Shown: positions 1 to 10,004, counted from the first letter of the stretch. The stretch: DNA of 64,000 nucleotides from Bacteroidota bacterium (GCA_016708785.1 JADJFC010000010.1:62001-126000), one strand, 5' to 3'. Program-made: numbers and translations. Notes: a model not told the origin generated them from the sequence alone.

Positions 1-1
1 T

Positions 2-700
2 ATTGAAGAAAAGGCACAACCTTTTATTCGCAAAGATGCTTTTGTAAAAGTAAGCACTGATGGATTAATTGGAAACAAAATCCTGATCATTTATGGAGGG
101 AGTCCTCAGGTTGCTCAAATCAGCGATTTAGATTCTCTTGCTGTTGAAAAAAGTCTTTCTTCGGAAGATGTCATTAATACTCTACAACAGAACAATAAAA
201 ACTTTCTTGCCATCACAAATGACATCAAAGACATCAGTGCTAAACTTTCAAAGGGCGAAGGAACTGTAGGGAAATTACTGAACGATGAGGAATTGTATAA
301 TCACCTCAATCAAGCAGCGATTTCATTACAGGCAACATCAAGTCATGCTCAACAGATCACAAATTCACTTTCAGCATTCAGTGAAAAACTTAATACAAAA
401 GGCGGATTGGTAGATCAACTTACAACTGATACAACTATTTTTAATTCCCTACGCAATTCAGCAACCAGTCTGCAGTTGATGAGTGATTCTGCAAGTGCCT
501 TTGTAAATAATCTGAACAAAGCAATCACATCCAATAATTCACCTGCAGGAGTTTTAATGAATGATAAAGAATCTGCTGCTCGTTTGCAAGAAACCATTAA
601 AAATCTGGAATCAGGCTCAAAGAAACTTGACGAGGATCTTGAAGCTTTACAGCACAACTTTTTGTTCCGTGGTTATTTTAAGGACAAGCAGTCTAAATAA
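2..700 (+). CDS. MCE/MlaD-family protein, 3' part only
   Basis: The reading frame is open from the first bases of the window, so the 5' end lies outside it; about 232 residues are visible. The first 30 or so residues (VKVSTDGLIGNKILIIYGG) match the end of an MCE (MlaD) domain. This family forms the substrate-binding ring of ABC-type lipid/phospholipid transporters, anchored in the inner membrane and facing the periplasm. The rest is a Ser/Asn/Gln-rich, coiled-coil-prone helical tail containing LSKGEGTVGKLLNDEE, a pattern common in Bacteroidota MCE proteins. An ABC ATPase (MlaF-like) and permease (MlaE-like) would be expected just upstream. The protein ends at a stop at 698-700, and the next gene converges on it across a large palindrome. 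The domain call rests on a partial sequence. Confidence 0.85.
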   Translation: MEEKAQPFIRKDAFVKVSTDGLIGNKILIIYGGSPQVAQISDLDSLAVEKSLSSEDVINTLQQNNKNFLAITNDIKDISAKLSKGEGTVGKLLNDEELYNHLNQAAISLQATSSHAQQITNSLSAFSEKLNTKGGLVDQLTTDTTIFNSLRNSATSLQLMSDSASAFVNNLNKAITSNNSPAGVLMNDKESAARLQETIKNLESGSKKLDEDLEALQHNFLFRGYFKDKQSK

Positions 701-724
701 TTATTGAAAATAAAAGACGAAGAC

Positions 725-797
725 CACTAAAATTTTAGCCACGAATTCACGAATAAAAAAATAAATAATTCGTGAATTCGTGGCTAAAATTTTAGTG
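725..797. repeat. Perfect 30-bp inverted repeat, dispersed palindrome family, likely bidirectional terminator
   Basis: Two exactly complementary 30-base arms (725-754 and 768-797) flank a 13-base AT loop. The core of each arm is GCCACGAATTCACGAAT. The palindrome sits between convergent genes (MCE protein ending at 700, cargo protein ending at 846), so transcription from either side would form a long hairpin. The same core recurs at 7466-7514 and 9909-9998. Confidence 0.85.
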
Positions 798-845
798 CCC
801 TTCGCGTTTAAATTTTACACTTTTTGTATTAAGGGAACAAAACAA

Positions 846-2543
846 CTATTCCACCAATAACTTTTTCACTACCGGGTTCCCTTCGGAAACGACTTTCACA
901 AAATACATTCCGGAAGCAAGATCTAGTTCATCTACTTTACAGGTATTTCTTTTTTGCTGTCCAGATATTTTTCGCTCGAACAACAACCTTCCATTGATGT
1001 CAATTATTTCAAGATTCCAATCAGTAGCAGCTGCATTAAAGTTTATGGTAAAAGATCCATCGGTTGGATTTGGGAAAATTAAAATGTCGCTTGAATTTAC
1101 CGGATCAATAAATTCATTAGTTGCTAAAGTAAAATCGAAGGTTGTATCCACGATCTGTCCGGAAAATGCTAGATAACGATTTGAGATGTTGTAATCAGTT
1201 GAATCAACAATTACGTGCTCGAGCATTTGTCCGCAGACGTAATTTTTGTTTTGATCACACTTGCCTAGAAATAAAGAGGCATGCCCGGTATTTCTGTTCG
1301 TTGTGCTTTCTGCAAATTTTCGGTACCATAACAATTGTCCATTGACATCATATTTTAATACCAAACTCGCTCCATAATATCCGCCAAAATAACGAGTCGT
1401 CAGGGTATCATTTCCGGCAATTACACTATCCAAAAAATTCAAAGTAGTAAGAAATTCGTGATTTGAATTTTCTACACAATTATATTTGCCTGCTAATCTC
1501 CAGTCCTGAAGAAACCGGAAATCATTATCATCATATGAACGGATATTCATTGTCGGATCAATTGATAAAAAGAAATAGCGAAGATTTACTCCCGGCAAAG
1601 TCGTCCCAAGACAATTTACACTGCCACTCCATACTCCTGACATAATAAGATTTCCGTTTAAATCAGTAGTGATTCCAGATACTTCATCTCTTCCAATTCC
1701 ACCAATAACTGATGCACTGATAAAATTACCCGTATAAGAAAGTTGGGCCAGTAAAATATCAGTATATCCATTGGCATAATACATATTTCCCATAAAGTTT
1801 ATCGAGTCCCTGAACGTTTCAGCTACTGCAATTCCGCCATTAAAATCTGTGGCCACAAATGATGGAGAATAAGTGGCGGAAAGCCCCTTAATAAAATTCG
1901 TTGCACCAGTACCTGAAAAAACAGAAAGATACAATGTGTCCTGATCTGATGAGAGCGCATAACTATTTCCTGAATTATCAACTTTCAAATCCATCGGACT
2001 TCCGGGTAAGAAATTGGCCCATTGAAATATTCCGGAAGTATCAAATTGAGCTACGAAGCCATTCCATGGTGTTGGATAAGCTGGTATTGAAATTTGAAAA
2101 GAATCAATATAAAGGTCGCTATTGAAACCACCATTCACTTCAGAACCAACAATTAATTTGTTTTGATGAAATACAATATATTTTGCACTTTCCCCATAAT
2201 AGCTTCCCATTGTCTTGATCCAATTTACATTTCCATTGCTATCTGTTTTACAAAGTAGAGCATCTTCATAACCATACCCTGTCACCGGAAATCCACCGAA
2301 TGTGTTACCATTTGGACGAATGACCCCAACCATATACAGGTTATTCTCGCTATCAGAGCAAATATCATTAAATCCACTTTGGGTAGAATCATAAGCATGT
2401 ACCCAATTTGTTAATCCCGATCCTGAAACTCTTTGAACCCAAAAAGTTGATAGCGAAATTAAAAATGCAATGATAATAGTATTGCAAAAACTCCTTCGAT
2501 AATTAAATTCGTTATTAATTAAGGATAATGATTTATATTTCAT
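846..2543 (-). CDS. Secreted SBBP-type beta-propeller protein with T9SS type A sorting domain
   Basis: This is a 565-residue cargo protein. The N-terminus has an unusually long charged stretch before a hydrophobic segment at about residues 21-35, so either the signal peptide is atypical or the true start lies further in. The body has repeated units of the form 'D..GN.Y..G......F......D.FL.K.D.NGN..W', typical of SBBP / beta-propeller repeats. The last 80 or so residues are a T9SS type A sorting domain: ILIFPNPTDGSFTINF, then DINGRLLFE and an ending VVKKLLVE. Family knowledge says such tails are cut during outer-membrane export and the protein is released or tethered to the surface. The substrate or role is unknown. 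Confidence 0.85.
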   Translation of the reverse strand: MKYKSLSLINNEFNYRRSFCNTIIIAFLISLSTFWVQRVSGSGLTNWVHAYDSTQSGFNDICSDSENNLYMVGVIRPNGNTFGGFPVTGYGYEDALLCKTDSNGNVNWIKTMGSYYGESAKYIVFHQNKLIVGSEVNGGFNSDLYIDSFQISIPAYPTPWNGFVAQFDTSGIFQWANFLPGSPMDLKVDNSGNSYALSSDQDTLYLSVFSGTGATNFIKGLSATYSPSFVATDFNGGIAVAETFRDSINFMGNMYYANGYTDILLAQLSYTGNFISASVIGGIGRDEVSGITTDLNGNLIMSGVWSGSVNCLGTTLPGVNLRYFFLSIDPTMNIRSYDDNDFRFLQDWRLAGKYNCVENSNHEFLTTLNFLDSVIAGNDTLTTRYFGGYYGASLVLKYDVNGQLLWYRKFAESTTNRNTGHASLFLGKCDQNKNYVCGQMLEHVIVDSTDYNISNRYLAFSGQIVDTTFDFTLATNEFIDPVNSSDILIFPNPTDGSFTINFNAAATDWNLEIIDINGRLLFERKISGQQKRNTCKVDELDLASGMYFVKVVSEGNPVVKKLLVE

Positions 2544-2888
2544 GATGACTTATTAAAAATGTTTTTTTGGAAATTTTGATTAATCAATTATCAACTTTTT
2601 TGAATACACATTACTTTTAAAAGATACTGAAACTATGGTAAAATATTGATAAATATTTTACCATAGTTTGACTTGTGTTTATTCATCGAAGATAACAAAT
2701 TCATAATATCTAAACAATACATTTTAGTTCATCCGTGGTCTCATTGCATCTAGATATCAATCTGGATTATGTTCTTTGTGTTTCATTTTCTCTTTTTTTC
2801 TCCCTTTTTTCTTAATGCCCTCCGTGTTTATTTTTTGCGAAACTTTTTAAGTGCGTACCTCGTATCTTTATTTCACACAAAAACCAAT

Positions 2889-3944
2889 ATGAAATCACCA
2901 AAATTTTACCTTCTGTTAATTTCACTACTCTTCTTTGCCGCCTGCGGCCCTACAAAAAAAGTTAGCTTCAATATAATTCAGCCGGCGCAAATCACTTTAC
3001 CGGCCGATGCACAAACTATTTTATTGGTCGACCGAACGAAATTCAAAAGCGCTGCATGGAATACGATCGAAGGAATCTTAACAGGCGAACTTCCAACCGA
3101 CGATAGAGTTGCTGTTCAAGAAGCAATGAACACTCTAAAAAACAATCTTCTCAATTCACCTCGATTCAATGTGAAAGTATATCCTGAACGTCTATATGGA
3201 AATAGTATGACATCAGTTTTTCCGGATCCATTGCCATGGGAAAAGATCGATAGTCTTTGTGCTTCCGAGCATGCAGACATAGTTGTAGCGATGGAAGTCT
3301 TCGATACTGATTTCATTGTTACAAATGGAATAAGAGTAAAAAAACGAACCGTTGGTGAAGGAAATAACAAACGTGAAGAAGAATACAATGAATACTATGC
3401 ACAAGGTGTCGGAGGAATAGATTTTGGGATAAGAGCATATTATGCAAAAGATCGTTCCATCGTTGATCAGCAAATGTTAACCGACAAACATACCTGGGAA
3501 GGAGTTGGAAATTCTCCTATTGACGCAGTTGGCGCTTTGATCTCAAAGTCAAATGCAAATAAATATCTTGCGAATAGTATTGGTGAAAATTATGCTTACA
3601 AGATCTCACCGATGCCGGTTAGAATTTCTCGATCGTTCTATGGTAAATCTAAACGTGTCGATGAAGTAGCTGCAGGTTCACGACTTGCTGATGTCAACAA
3701 ATGGACAGAAGCGATCGATACATGGAAGACCGGGCTACAAAAAGCTGAGAAAGAAAAAGACAAAGGCCGGCTTGCATATAACATTGCTGTGGGCTATGAA
3801 GTTCTCGGTGAATACGGTACTGCATTGCAATGGGCACAGGATTCATATACGAAATACGGAAACAAAGAAGGGCGAAGTTATGTTCGCTATTTGCAACAGA
3901 AAATTGATGATGAGAATAATTTGAAGTTGCAGATGAATCAGTAA
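2889..3944 (+). CDS. DUF6340-like lipoprotein with C-terminal TPR-like region
   Basis: The ATG at 2889 (351 residues) is chosen over an in-frame start at 2769, because it gives a proper lipoprotein signal peptide: a short basic start, a hydrophobic core and lipobox FFAAC with Cys19. The longer version would translate the upstream T-rich intergenic repeat. After the lipidation site comes VSFNIIQPAQITLPA and a conserved-looking alpha/beta body that resembles the Bacteroidota DUF6340 family. The C-terminal 90 or so residues (VNKWTEAIDTWKTGLQ, then LAYNIAVGYEVLGEYGTA) look like two or three TPR helical pairs. It is likely anchored in the outer membrane, facing the periplasm or the surface. The function is unknown. 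It is surrounded by minus-strand cargo genes and appears to be transcribed alone. Confidence 0.8.
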   Translation: MKSPKFYLLLISLLFFAACGPTKKVSFNIIQPAQITLPADAQTILLVDRTKFKSAAWNTIEGILTGELPTDDRVAVQEAMNTLKNNLLNSPRFNVKVYPERLYGNSMTSVFPDPLPWEKIDSLCASEHADIVVAMEVFDTDFIVTNGIRVKKRTVGEGNNKREEEYNEYYAQGVGGIDFGIRAYYAKDRSIVDQQMLTDKHTWEGVGNSPIDAVGALISKSNANKYLANSIGENYAYKISPMPVRISRSFYGKSKRVDEVAAGSRLADVNKWTEAIDTWKTGLQKAEKEKDKGRLAYNIAVGYEVLGEYGTALQWAQDSYTKYGNKEGRSYVRYLQQKIDDENNLKLQMNQ

Positions 3945-3962
3945 TCAAAACAACTACTTTCT

Positions 3963-5495
3963 TCAATTTTTTATCACCTTTAAAGTAATATTTTTATTCC
4001 TATCCGATATTTTAACCAAATAAATTCCTACACCATAATTTTTCAAGTCAATTGAATGAGGTAAAGCAACCTCTTCTTCCTTGAATAAATATTGCCCCAT
4101 CATATTGAAAACAGTTAATGATATTTTCTCATTTGTGCTTCCTGAAATTTGCACTCTATCATTGGTTGGATTAGGTACTGCTATGAAATCCCCTTTTGTT
4201 AACTCATCTACTGAAGCAGAAATGCACAAAGAAGATAAATCCATCCCGCGAACTGCTTCATAATTTATATCTGAATCAATCCAAGAAATAAAATTAAAGG
4301 GTTCACCGAAATCCAACCAAGGCGAAAAAATTGTACTTTTTGTTATGCCTGTCATTTCCACAGTACCGGAATCTCCTAAACAAGAGCTTCCGCCCCTTCT
4401 ATCTGTCAATAATATATAACCGTTACGATAATTAAAAAGGGAATCACTCGTTACTCCGCTAATAAAAAAAGAGCTATCGCTTAATTCAAGTATTGTTGTT
4501 CGCCCTCTAGTATGCATTGTTGAAAATAATACCGGATCAAAATAATTCCTGCAAAAATCAATCTGCAAAATACTATCTAGTGCAACAATTGATAAAATGT
4601 TATTCTGTCTCGATTCCAGAATTAATAGCAATTTGCCATCTGGGGAAATATCAACGTCTGCAATTTTCTGATTATCGAAACGTATTCCTTCTATAAATGT
4701 ACCACTCGTATCTATTATGTAAATTGATGAGGTATCAAGTACATTTGAGACTTGCATTAAGTCTTTCAATACAATGTTCCCATTCTTAAATCCTACAATT
4801 TCCATGAGATTAATATCATATCCGTTTGATTGGAATGTCAGATCCCAGATAGTTGTCCCGGAAGAATCAAGGCTCAATAAGCTGTTACTATTATATAATA
4901 AATAGATATCGCCATTTAGGTAAATAGCAAGGTCGCTTGAGTTCACATAATCAATAAATCTTCTTGTCCACAAAGTATCACCAACACTATTCACCCTAAC
5001 AAGTTGATTAAATGAGAAGCTAGGGTTTCCTATCTGATCGTCAACATATAACAATATGAACCCCGAATCTGTTGTTTGAATAATTCTCGAAATCGATCGA
5101 ATTTGAGATGTTCCATATGCTTTCCTGAAAGTCAAATTTCCAGAAGAATCCAATTTTAACAAAAAGATTTCTCGTCCATATGTTGCAAGAAGCGCACATC
5201 CACCGTCATAAGTCGGTGTTAAAAACTCACTAGAACTTCCATCATAATAGAAATATTGTATCGAGTCTATTGTTTCCGACCATATCGTATCATTCATTGA
5301 ATTGAACTTTACTATATAAGCTGCAGAATTATTGGATTCGCAAAACCCATATGAAAAATAATTTCCATTCGAACTCATACATGAACCCATTGGATCCACA
5401 TTCAGTGTGTCTCGACCGAAGGTCTTTATAAATGTCTGTTGTGCTGAACAAATTTCAGTGATAAAAAATAAAATAATGGCAAGAACTTTTTTCAT
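3963..5495 (-). CDS. Secreted propeller-like protein with T9SS type A sorting domain
   Basis: A 510-residue protein. Residues 1-18 (MKKVLAIILFFITEICSA) form a clear Sec signal peptide with cleavage before QQT. The middle consists of about eight loosely repeated 'D.SG...W...' beta-propeller-like units (for example VNSVGDTLWTRRF and LDSSGTTIWDLTF). The C-terminal 75 or so residues are a type A sorting domain: FIAVPNPTNDRVQISG, then VFNMMGQYLF and IDLKNYGVGIYLVKIS. Its stop lies 18 bp from the end of the convergent lipoprotein gene, with no long terminator between them. It resembles the protein encoded at 38406-39803 in length and repeat style. No enzymatic motif was seen. Confidence 0.85.
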   Translation of the reverse strand: MKKVLAIILFFITEICSAQQTFIKTFGRDTLNVDPMGSCMSSNGNYFSYGFCESNNSAAYIVKFNSMNDTIWSETIDSIQYFYYDGSSSEFLTPTYDGGCALLATYGREIFLLKLDSSGNLTFRKAYGTSQIRSISRIIQTTDSGFILLYVDDQIGNPSFSFNQLVRVNSVGDTLWTRRFIDYVNSSDLAIYLNGDIYLLYNSNSLLSLDSSGTTIWDLTFQSNGYDINLMEIVGFKNGNIVLKDLMQVSNVLDTSSIYIIDTSGTFIEGIRFDNQKIADVDISPDGKLLLILESRQNNILSIVALDSILQIDFCRNYFDPVLFSTMHTRGRTTILELSDSSFFISGVTSDSLFNYRNGYILLTDRRGGSSCLGDSGTVEMTGITKSTIFSPWLDFGEPFNFISWIDSDINYEAVRGMDLSSLCISASVDELTKGDFIAVPNPTNDRVQISGSTNEKISLTVFNMMGQYLFKEEEVALPHSIDLKNYGVGIYLVKISDRNKNITLKVIKN

Positions 5496-5698
5496 GATAA
5501 TGGTTTAAAAATGTGGACATTTTTGTTAACTCAAAAATAGTTTAAAATCAGGTACCACCTAATATAGTTGAAGATAAAAATTAAAAGCATCCCTTATCGC
5601 AGGGAATCTTGAGATTTCGCTTAGCAACGAATAACTTATTCAATAATATAAGGGTGTTTCCACAGGGATACACCCCTATATAATTGCATAAATTCAGA

Positions 5699-7339
5699 TC
5701 AATTAACAATAACTTTTTTATTAACCAATATTTGGTTTTGCTTTATTTCGCAAATATAAACTCCTTTAGCAAGTCCACATACATCAATACCATCTCCTGC
5801 ATCTACATTGGATTGATAAACACATTGCCCAATTTGAGAAAACAACTTCACGGAAATTTTTCCGGCGAGTGATGTGGAAATTTTAATGTGACTATTTGCA
5901 GGATTTGGAAATAACAAAATATCAATTCCACTTTCTGTTTCTGGCACAGAGGAGATGAGGTAAATCAGTTTTGCAACAAACATATCAAAACCTGCATTGG
6001 CATCACTGATAGCAATTGCATCGAAATTACAAGTAGGACTTGCGAAAAACCCTGTCGTATAAGCTCCACCTGCTTCATAGGTCATAGCCATAGCGAAATC
6101 GTCATCAGCACCGCCTGCAGATTTCGCCCACAATGCATTACCTGCTGTATCAAAACTTGCTACAAACAGATCATAGCCACCTTCACTTTGAAGTGTTGTT
6201 ATTCCCAGTGTGAAAGAGCCATTAAACCATCCGGAAACTAAAATATTTCCCCATTCATCGATTGCAATTCCTGTACATACATCATCGAAAGTATTTGCAG
6301 TTGCTGAATGAACCCAAATAAGATTTCCTGTTGAAGAATATTTTGCGATGTACATATCCCAACCGGGAAATGCGGCATTATTTAATACAGTCGATTCAAA
6401 TGAAATAAATGGACTGTAAAAATGTCCGGTGATATATACATTTCCGATTGCATCAGTTGCAACACATGTTACTTCATCTGCATTGAATCCTCCGGCAGAA
6501 ATTGCCCAAAGAAAATTTCCTGACTGATCATACTTTGAAAGATAGATGTCCTTGTTTCCCTGATTCGGAAAAGTATCACTACCTATGATCACAGAATAAT
6601 CGTAGTATGTACCCGCAGAAAAAACATTTCCATTGCCATCAATTGCAATACTTCTTGCTTGATCATAACTAGTATAGTCTGTTCCTTTTGCCCAAACAGC
6701 ATTTCCATTTAAATCGTATTTTACTGTGAACGATTTACTAGTTCCGAATGCTGTCAATGTTGTTGATCCAAAGGTAATGGATGGACTCGCGAAATTTCCG
6801 GTAAGATATATAAAACCATTACCATCAGACTTTATTTCATTTCCGAAATCTATTCCTGTTCCTCCGTTTGATTGTGCCCATAATGGTGCGCCGTTTTGAT
6901 CAAACTTTGCTATGAAGAGATCATTCATCCCTTCATTTGTCAATGTAGAGTTTCCAATGACCATTTGAGAACTGGTAAAATTTCCGGTAACATATACATT
7001 TCCACTTGTGTCACATGCAATTCCTGAAGCGATATCAATTCCTGTATCGCCGGCGGAAGTTGCCCAAAGATAATTTCCGGCAGGATCAAATTTCACAATG
7101 AAAATATCTTCGTGCCCACTATTAGTCAATGCAATAAAACCAAAAGTAATCGTTGAATCTGAAAACTGTCCTGCAACATAAACGTTGCCGCTTTTATCAA
7201 TCGTCGTACAGTACGCTCTGTCTTGTCCATTTCCACTACCAATATTTGACCATTGCCAGAATGGAGTCTGTGCAAAATTGATAGTATTAAATAACAAGAA
7301 AAGGGAAAATGCTAATTGGAATTTTAATTTGTTTTTCAT
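5699..7339 (-). CDS. SBBP beta-propeller protein with T9SS type A sorting domain
   Basis: The start at 7339 (546 residues) is preferred to an upstream in-frame ATG at 7480, because residues 1-22 from 7339 (MKNKLKFQLAFSLFLLFNTI) form a signal peptide. The extra residues of the long version come from a dispersed palindrome. The body is seven regular SBBP repeats of about 65 residues, each containing 'GNVYVTGNF....F....L...G..D.FIAKFD..GN.LWA.S.GG', and is probably a seven-bladed propeller. The C-terminus is a type A T9SS tail with ILLFPNPANSHIKIS and GLAKGVYICEI. The short telomere-like string just before the ATG (TAGGATTAGGG in plus-strand view) is coincidental. Its biological role is unknown. 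Confidence 0.87.
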   Translation of the reverse strand: MKNKLKFQLAFSLFLLFNTINFAQTPFWQWSNIGSGNGQDRAYCTTIDKSGNVYVAGQFSDSTITFGFIALTNSGHEDIFIVKFDPAGNYLWATSAGDTGIDIASGIACDTSGNVYVTGNFTSSQMVIGNSTLTNEGMNDLFIAKFDQNGAPLWAQSNGGTGIDFGNEIKSDGNGFIYLTGNFASPSITFGSTTLTAFGTSKSFTVKYDLNGNAVWAKGTDYTSYDQARSIAIDGNGNVFSAGTYYDYSVIIGSDTFPNQGNKDIYLSKYDQSGNFLWAISAGGFNADEVTCVATDAIGNVYITGHFYSPFISFESTVLNNAAFPGWDMYIAKYSSTGNLIWVHSATANTFDDVCTGIAIDEWGNILVSGWFNGSFTLGITTLQSEGGYDLFVASFDTAGNALWAKSAGGADDDFAMAMTYEAGGAYTTGFFASPTCNFDAIAISDANAGFDMFVAKLIYLISSVPETESGIDILLFPNPANSHIKISTSLAGKISVKLFSQIGQCVYQSNVDAGDGIDVCGLAKGVYICEIKQNQILVNKKVIVN

Positions 7340-7465
7340 AGGATTAGGGTTAGGATTAGTATTTAAAACTACAACTATTTTCGGAAAAAACACAGCGAAA
7401 ATAGTTCCCGCAGAGAGTCGCTGATTTTCGTAGAATAATCGCAAAATTTTGTGTTCTCGTATGTT

Positions 7466-7514
7466 ATGCCACGAATTCACGAATAAAAAAATAATTCATT
7501 TGTGAATTCCTGGC
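7466..7514. repeat. Imperfect copy of the GCCACGAATTCACGAAT palindrome
   Basis: The left arm GCCACGAATTCACGAAT is intact. The right arm carries several substitutions (TGTGAATTCCTGGC). It lies between the start of one minus-strand cargo gene (7339) and the 3' end of the next (7545), where it could act as a terminator for the upstream gene. The arms are less perfect than in the copies at 725-797 and 9909-9998. Confidence 0.7.
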
Positions 7515-7544
7515 AAAAACTTTGTGAATCTCAGTGATATATTT

Positions 7545-9809
7545 TTACCTGATCAGCGTAACTCTCCCCGTATATTCATGCAAATCCCTCCGCACATCAT
7601 AAACTCTTACCATCCACACATACGTTCCTTCCTGTGCAATGTATTTTCCTCCATTCACTTTTCCATCCCATCCATCGCCCCACTTTGAACTTTTAAAAAT
7701 TTCACTTCCCCATCTGTCAAAAATAAAAAATTCATAGTCGCTTTCACTCACTCCTGTTCCAAAGGGTGCAAAAACTTCATTCATGCCATCTCCATTCGGA
7801 GTAAATGCATTCGGTGCATAAAATTCGAATTCCATCTCGACACATATTTCAGAATTTAATGTGTCTGTACAGCCGTAACGACTTACTACAATTAGCTGTA
7901 ACGGATAACATCCTGTGTCCTGATAAACATATTGCGGATTCTTTTGCGTTGATGTATCGTTTGCATCATCACTGAATGTCCAAAACCATGATACAGCATC
8001 AGTAGACTCATTCGTAAATGCCACAGCAGGATCAACGATCACAACTGGATTAGGCCAATAAGAAAATGCAGGTTTAGGCTGCGGAAGAACGGTGATGTAA
8101 TTTGTTTGTGTACCTGAACCAATACATCCTGCTGCACTCGTCACAACATTTGTAACTGTGAAAGTTCCGGCAGTATTGAAACAATGTGTGGCATTGAAAC
8201 AAGAAGTTGTATCGGATCCATCACCAAAGTTCCAAGTTGCACTCAAACATGTTGTCAATGATGTGTCTGTAAACGAAACACACAGCGGAGCACAGCCCGA
8301 TAAAATATTTGCAGAAATAAGTGGCACAGGTTGCGGCTCTACTGAAACTGTTACAACAGAATTTGCAGATGGTGTTCCACAATTATCTGTCACTGTTACG
8401 GTATATGAAGTTGTTGACACAGGCGATGCAACAGGATTAGATATTGTTGAACTACTCAAACCTGTTGCGGGTGACCATGAGTAAGTGAAATTTCCATTCC
8501 CTCCGCTTGCTGTTGATGAAAGCGGTGCTGATGAAGATTCACATATAGCCGTCGCATTCGTTGTTACAACTGACAACAATGGATTCACATCGATGGTTAC
8601 TGTACTTGGTGTTGAACTACATCCTGTCGCATCTGTTGCAATTACAGAGTAAGTTGTTGTTACCACCGGACTCACATTTGCACTTACAGGTGTTCCTCCG
8701 CTTGTCCATGAATATGTAAAACCGGATGGGCCACCGGAACCGGTTGCCGTTAACGAAACAGATTGTCCGTTGCAGATAGTTGTTGATGACATTGGAACAA
8801 CAGTTGGTTGTCCATCAACTACTGTTACTGTTAAACTATCTGTTGAACACAATCCCGGATATGAAATAACACAAGTATAATCATCGGGAACCAAATTAGA
8901 AATTGTTGCTGTTGTTTGCCCCATCTGCAACCACGAATAACTCGGCGTGCCTGTATAATTTGTAACCACTACAGTGGCTGTTCCTGTATTGCCACATGCC
9001 GGTGTTGCTGATATAGTAGGACTAGGTGCGACATTACATGTGAAAGTATTTCCCTGAATGAAAACACCGGAATCATATCTTCCGTTTAATGCATCTACTA
9101 CAGCGATTTTCAAATGATACGTCTGACAAGGCACGACTGCGATGACAGAAGTTATCGGCACAGTATAGCCATTGTAAGCAATATCATTATTCGGATTTGT
9201 GAAATTGTCTACATAGTATGCAGTATTCGCTCCCCCGGAACCAAGTGGCCATCCGCCATTTACAGTAAAAATTGAAACCGGTGTGGTTCCATTTGGAAGT
9301 GTTGCAATATTGTGTGATGTATAATTTCCTCCGGCCGGATCGGGGCCCGTGAGGAACATTGCAAACACATCATTGTATTGCATGATGTATTGCGGATATT
9401 CTTCTGATCCGAAAACATAAGTGATATGAAGCGTATCACACACAGGAATAAAATCAAATTCCAATAAGCATGCATCATATCTGGCTTGCGAACTGATTGC
9501 TACTACATCCGGATCACTTAAATTATTTCCATTCTGAACACTGTTAAAACTCGTTCCCGGATTTGCAACATCAGCTGCTAGTCCGCTGGTCAATAAAACA
9601 CCATTCGGAATTCCGAGATTGCCACCAGTATAAACAAATGTCCCAGTAGAATTTACTCCGCAGTCAATTGTCGCATTGGTAACAGTGATTCCATTTCCAA
9701 CAATTGCCTGAGCTAATGCTGTGGCTGAACCGTTATTTGAAATTGAAAGCTGAGCATACCCAAAAGATGGAATTAAAAAGCTAAGGACGAAAAGTAGTTG
9801 GCCTCTCAT
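7545..9809 (-). CDS. Large adhesin-like protein: choice-of-anchor L, Ig/PKD repeats, CHU_C (T9SS type B) tail
   Basis: The start at 9809 (754 residues) gives the signal peptide MRGQLLFVLSFLIPSFGYA. The alternative ATG at 9944 lies in repeat DNA. Residues about 22-265 match the choice-of-anchor L domain, including ITYVFGSEEYPQYI and AMFLTGPDPAGGNY. Then come SprB/Ig-like units (YSWLQMGQTTATISNL, YSWTSGGTPVSANVSP, YSWSPATGLSSS) and two PKD domains (CLSATWNFGDGSDTTSCFN and VSWFWTFSDDANDTS). The last 95 or so residues are the gliding-motility-associated C-terminal domain: APNAFTPNGDGMNEVF, FDRWGSEIF and GTYVWMVRVYD. This is the T9SS type B signal, often used by surface adhesins. It is probably cell-surface bound; the ligand is unknown. 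Confidence 0.93.
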   Translation of the reverse strand: MRGQLLFVLSFLIPSFGYAQLSISNNGSATALAQAIVGNGITVTNATIDCGVNSTGTFVYTGGNLGIPNGVLLTSGLAADVANPGTSFNSVQNGNNLSDPDVVAISSQARYDACLLEFDFIPVCDTLHITYVFGSEEYPQYIMQYNDVFAMFLTGPDPAGGNYTSHNIATLPNGTTPVSIFTVNGGWPLGSGGANTAYYVDNFTNPNNDIAYNGYTVPITSVIAVVPCQTYHLKIAVVDALNGRYDSGVFIQGNTFTCNVAPSPTISATPACGNTGTATVVVTNYTGTPSYSWLQMGQTTATISNLVPDDYTCVISYPGLCSTDSLTVTVVDGQPTVVPMSSTTICNGQSVSLTATGSGGPSGFTYSWTSGGTPVSANVSPVVTTTYSVIATDATGCSSTPSTVTIDVNPLLSVVTTNATAICESSSAPLSSTASGGNGNFTYSWSPATGLSSSTISNPVASPVSTTSYTVTVTDNCGTPSANSVVTVSVEPQPVPLISANILSGCAPLCVSFTDTSLTTCLSATWNFGDGSDTTSCFNATHCFNTAGTFTVTNVVTSAAGCIGSGTQTNYITVLPQPKPAFSYWPNPVVIVDPAVAFTNESTDAVSWFWTFSDDANDTSTQKNPQYVYQDTGCYPLQLIVVSRYGCTDTLNSEICVEMEFEFYAPNAFTPNGDGMNEVFAPFGTGVSESDYEFFIFDRWGSEIFKSSKWGDGWDGKVNGGKYIAQEGTYVWMVRVYDVRRDLHEYTGRVTLIR

Positions 9810-9908
9810 TTTGTTCAAAAATGCACTTTGGGGAGCATGTTTTGGGGACCGTAAATGTACAAAAATTATATTGGGGTTGGGGCTTGAACTTTTGGTGTCA
9901 AAAATCTT

Positions 9909-9998
9909 AACACTAAGATCACTGAAATTTAGCCACGAATTCACGAATGAATTATTTTATTCGTGAATTCGTGGCTAAATTTTCGTGATCTTAGTGTT
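9909..9998. repeat. 40-bp-arm inverted repeat, dispersed palindrome family
   Basis: Arms at 9909-9948 and 9959-9998 are complementary over 40 bases with one mismatch, around a 10-base loop. The inner part is the shared core GCCACGAATTCACGAAT. The outer part extends into AACACTAAGATCAC. It sits immediately 3' of the outer-membrane protein gene (stop at 10005) and upstream of the choice-of-anchor L gene, where it could end transcription between them. Confidence 0.85.
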
Positions 9999-10004
9999 CA
10001 AAAG

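Noticed and set aside
7340..7361. Telomere-like TTAGGG/TTAGGA string before a cargo gene
   Set aside because: Only three irregular units, immediately upstream of an ATG. It is too short to be more than chance or a small leader feature.
9809..9944. In-frame extension of the choice-of-anchor L gene (and a like one at 7339-7480) starting MNSW
   Set aside because: Both extensions begin inside copies of the GCCACGAATTC palindrome, which encodes MNSW. The downstream starts give proper signal peptides.
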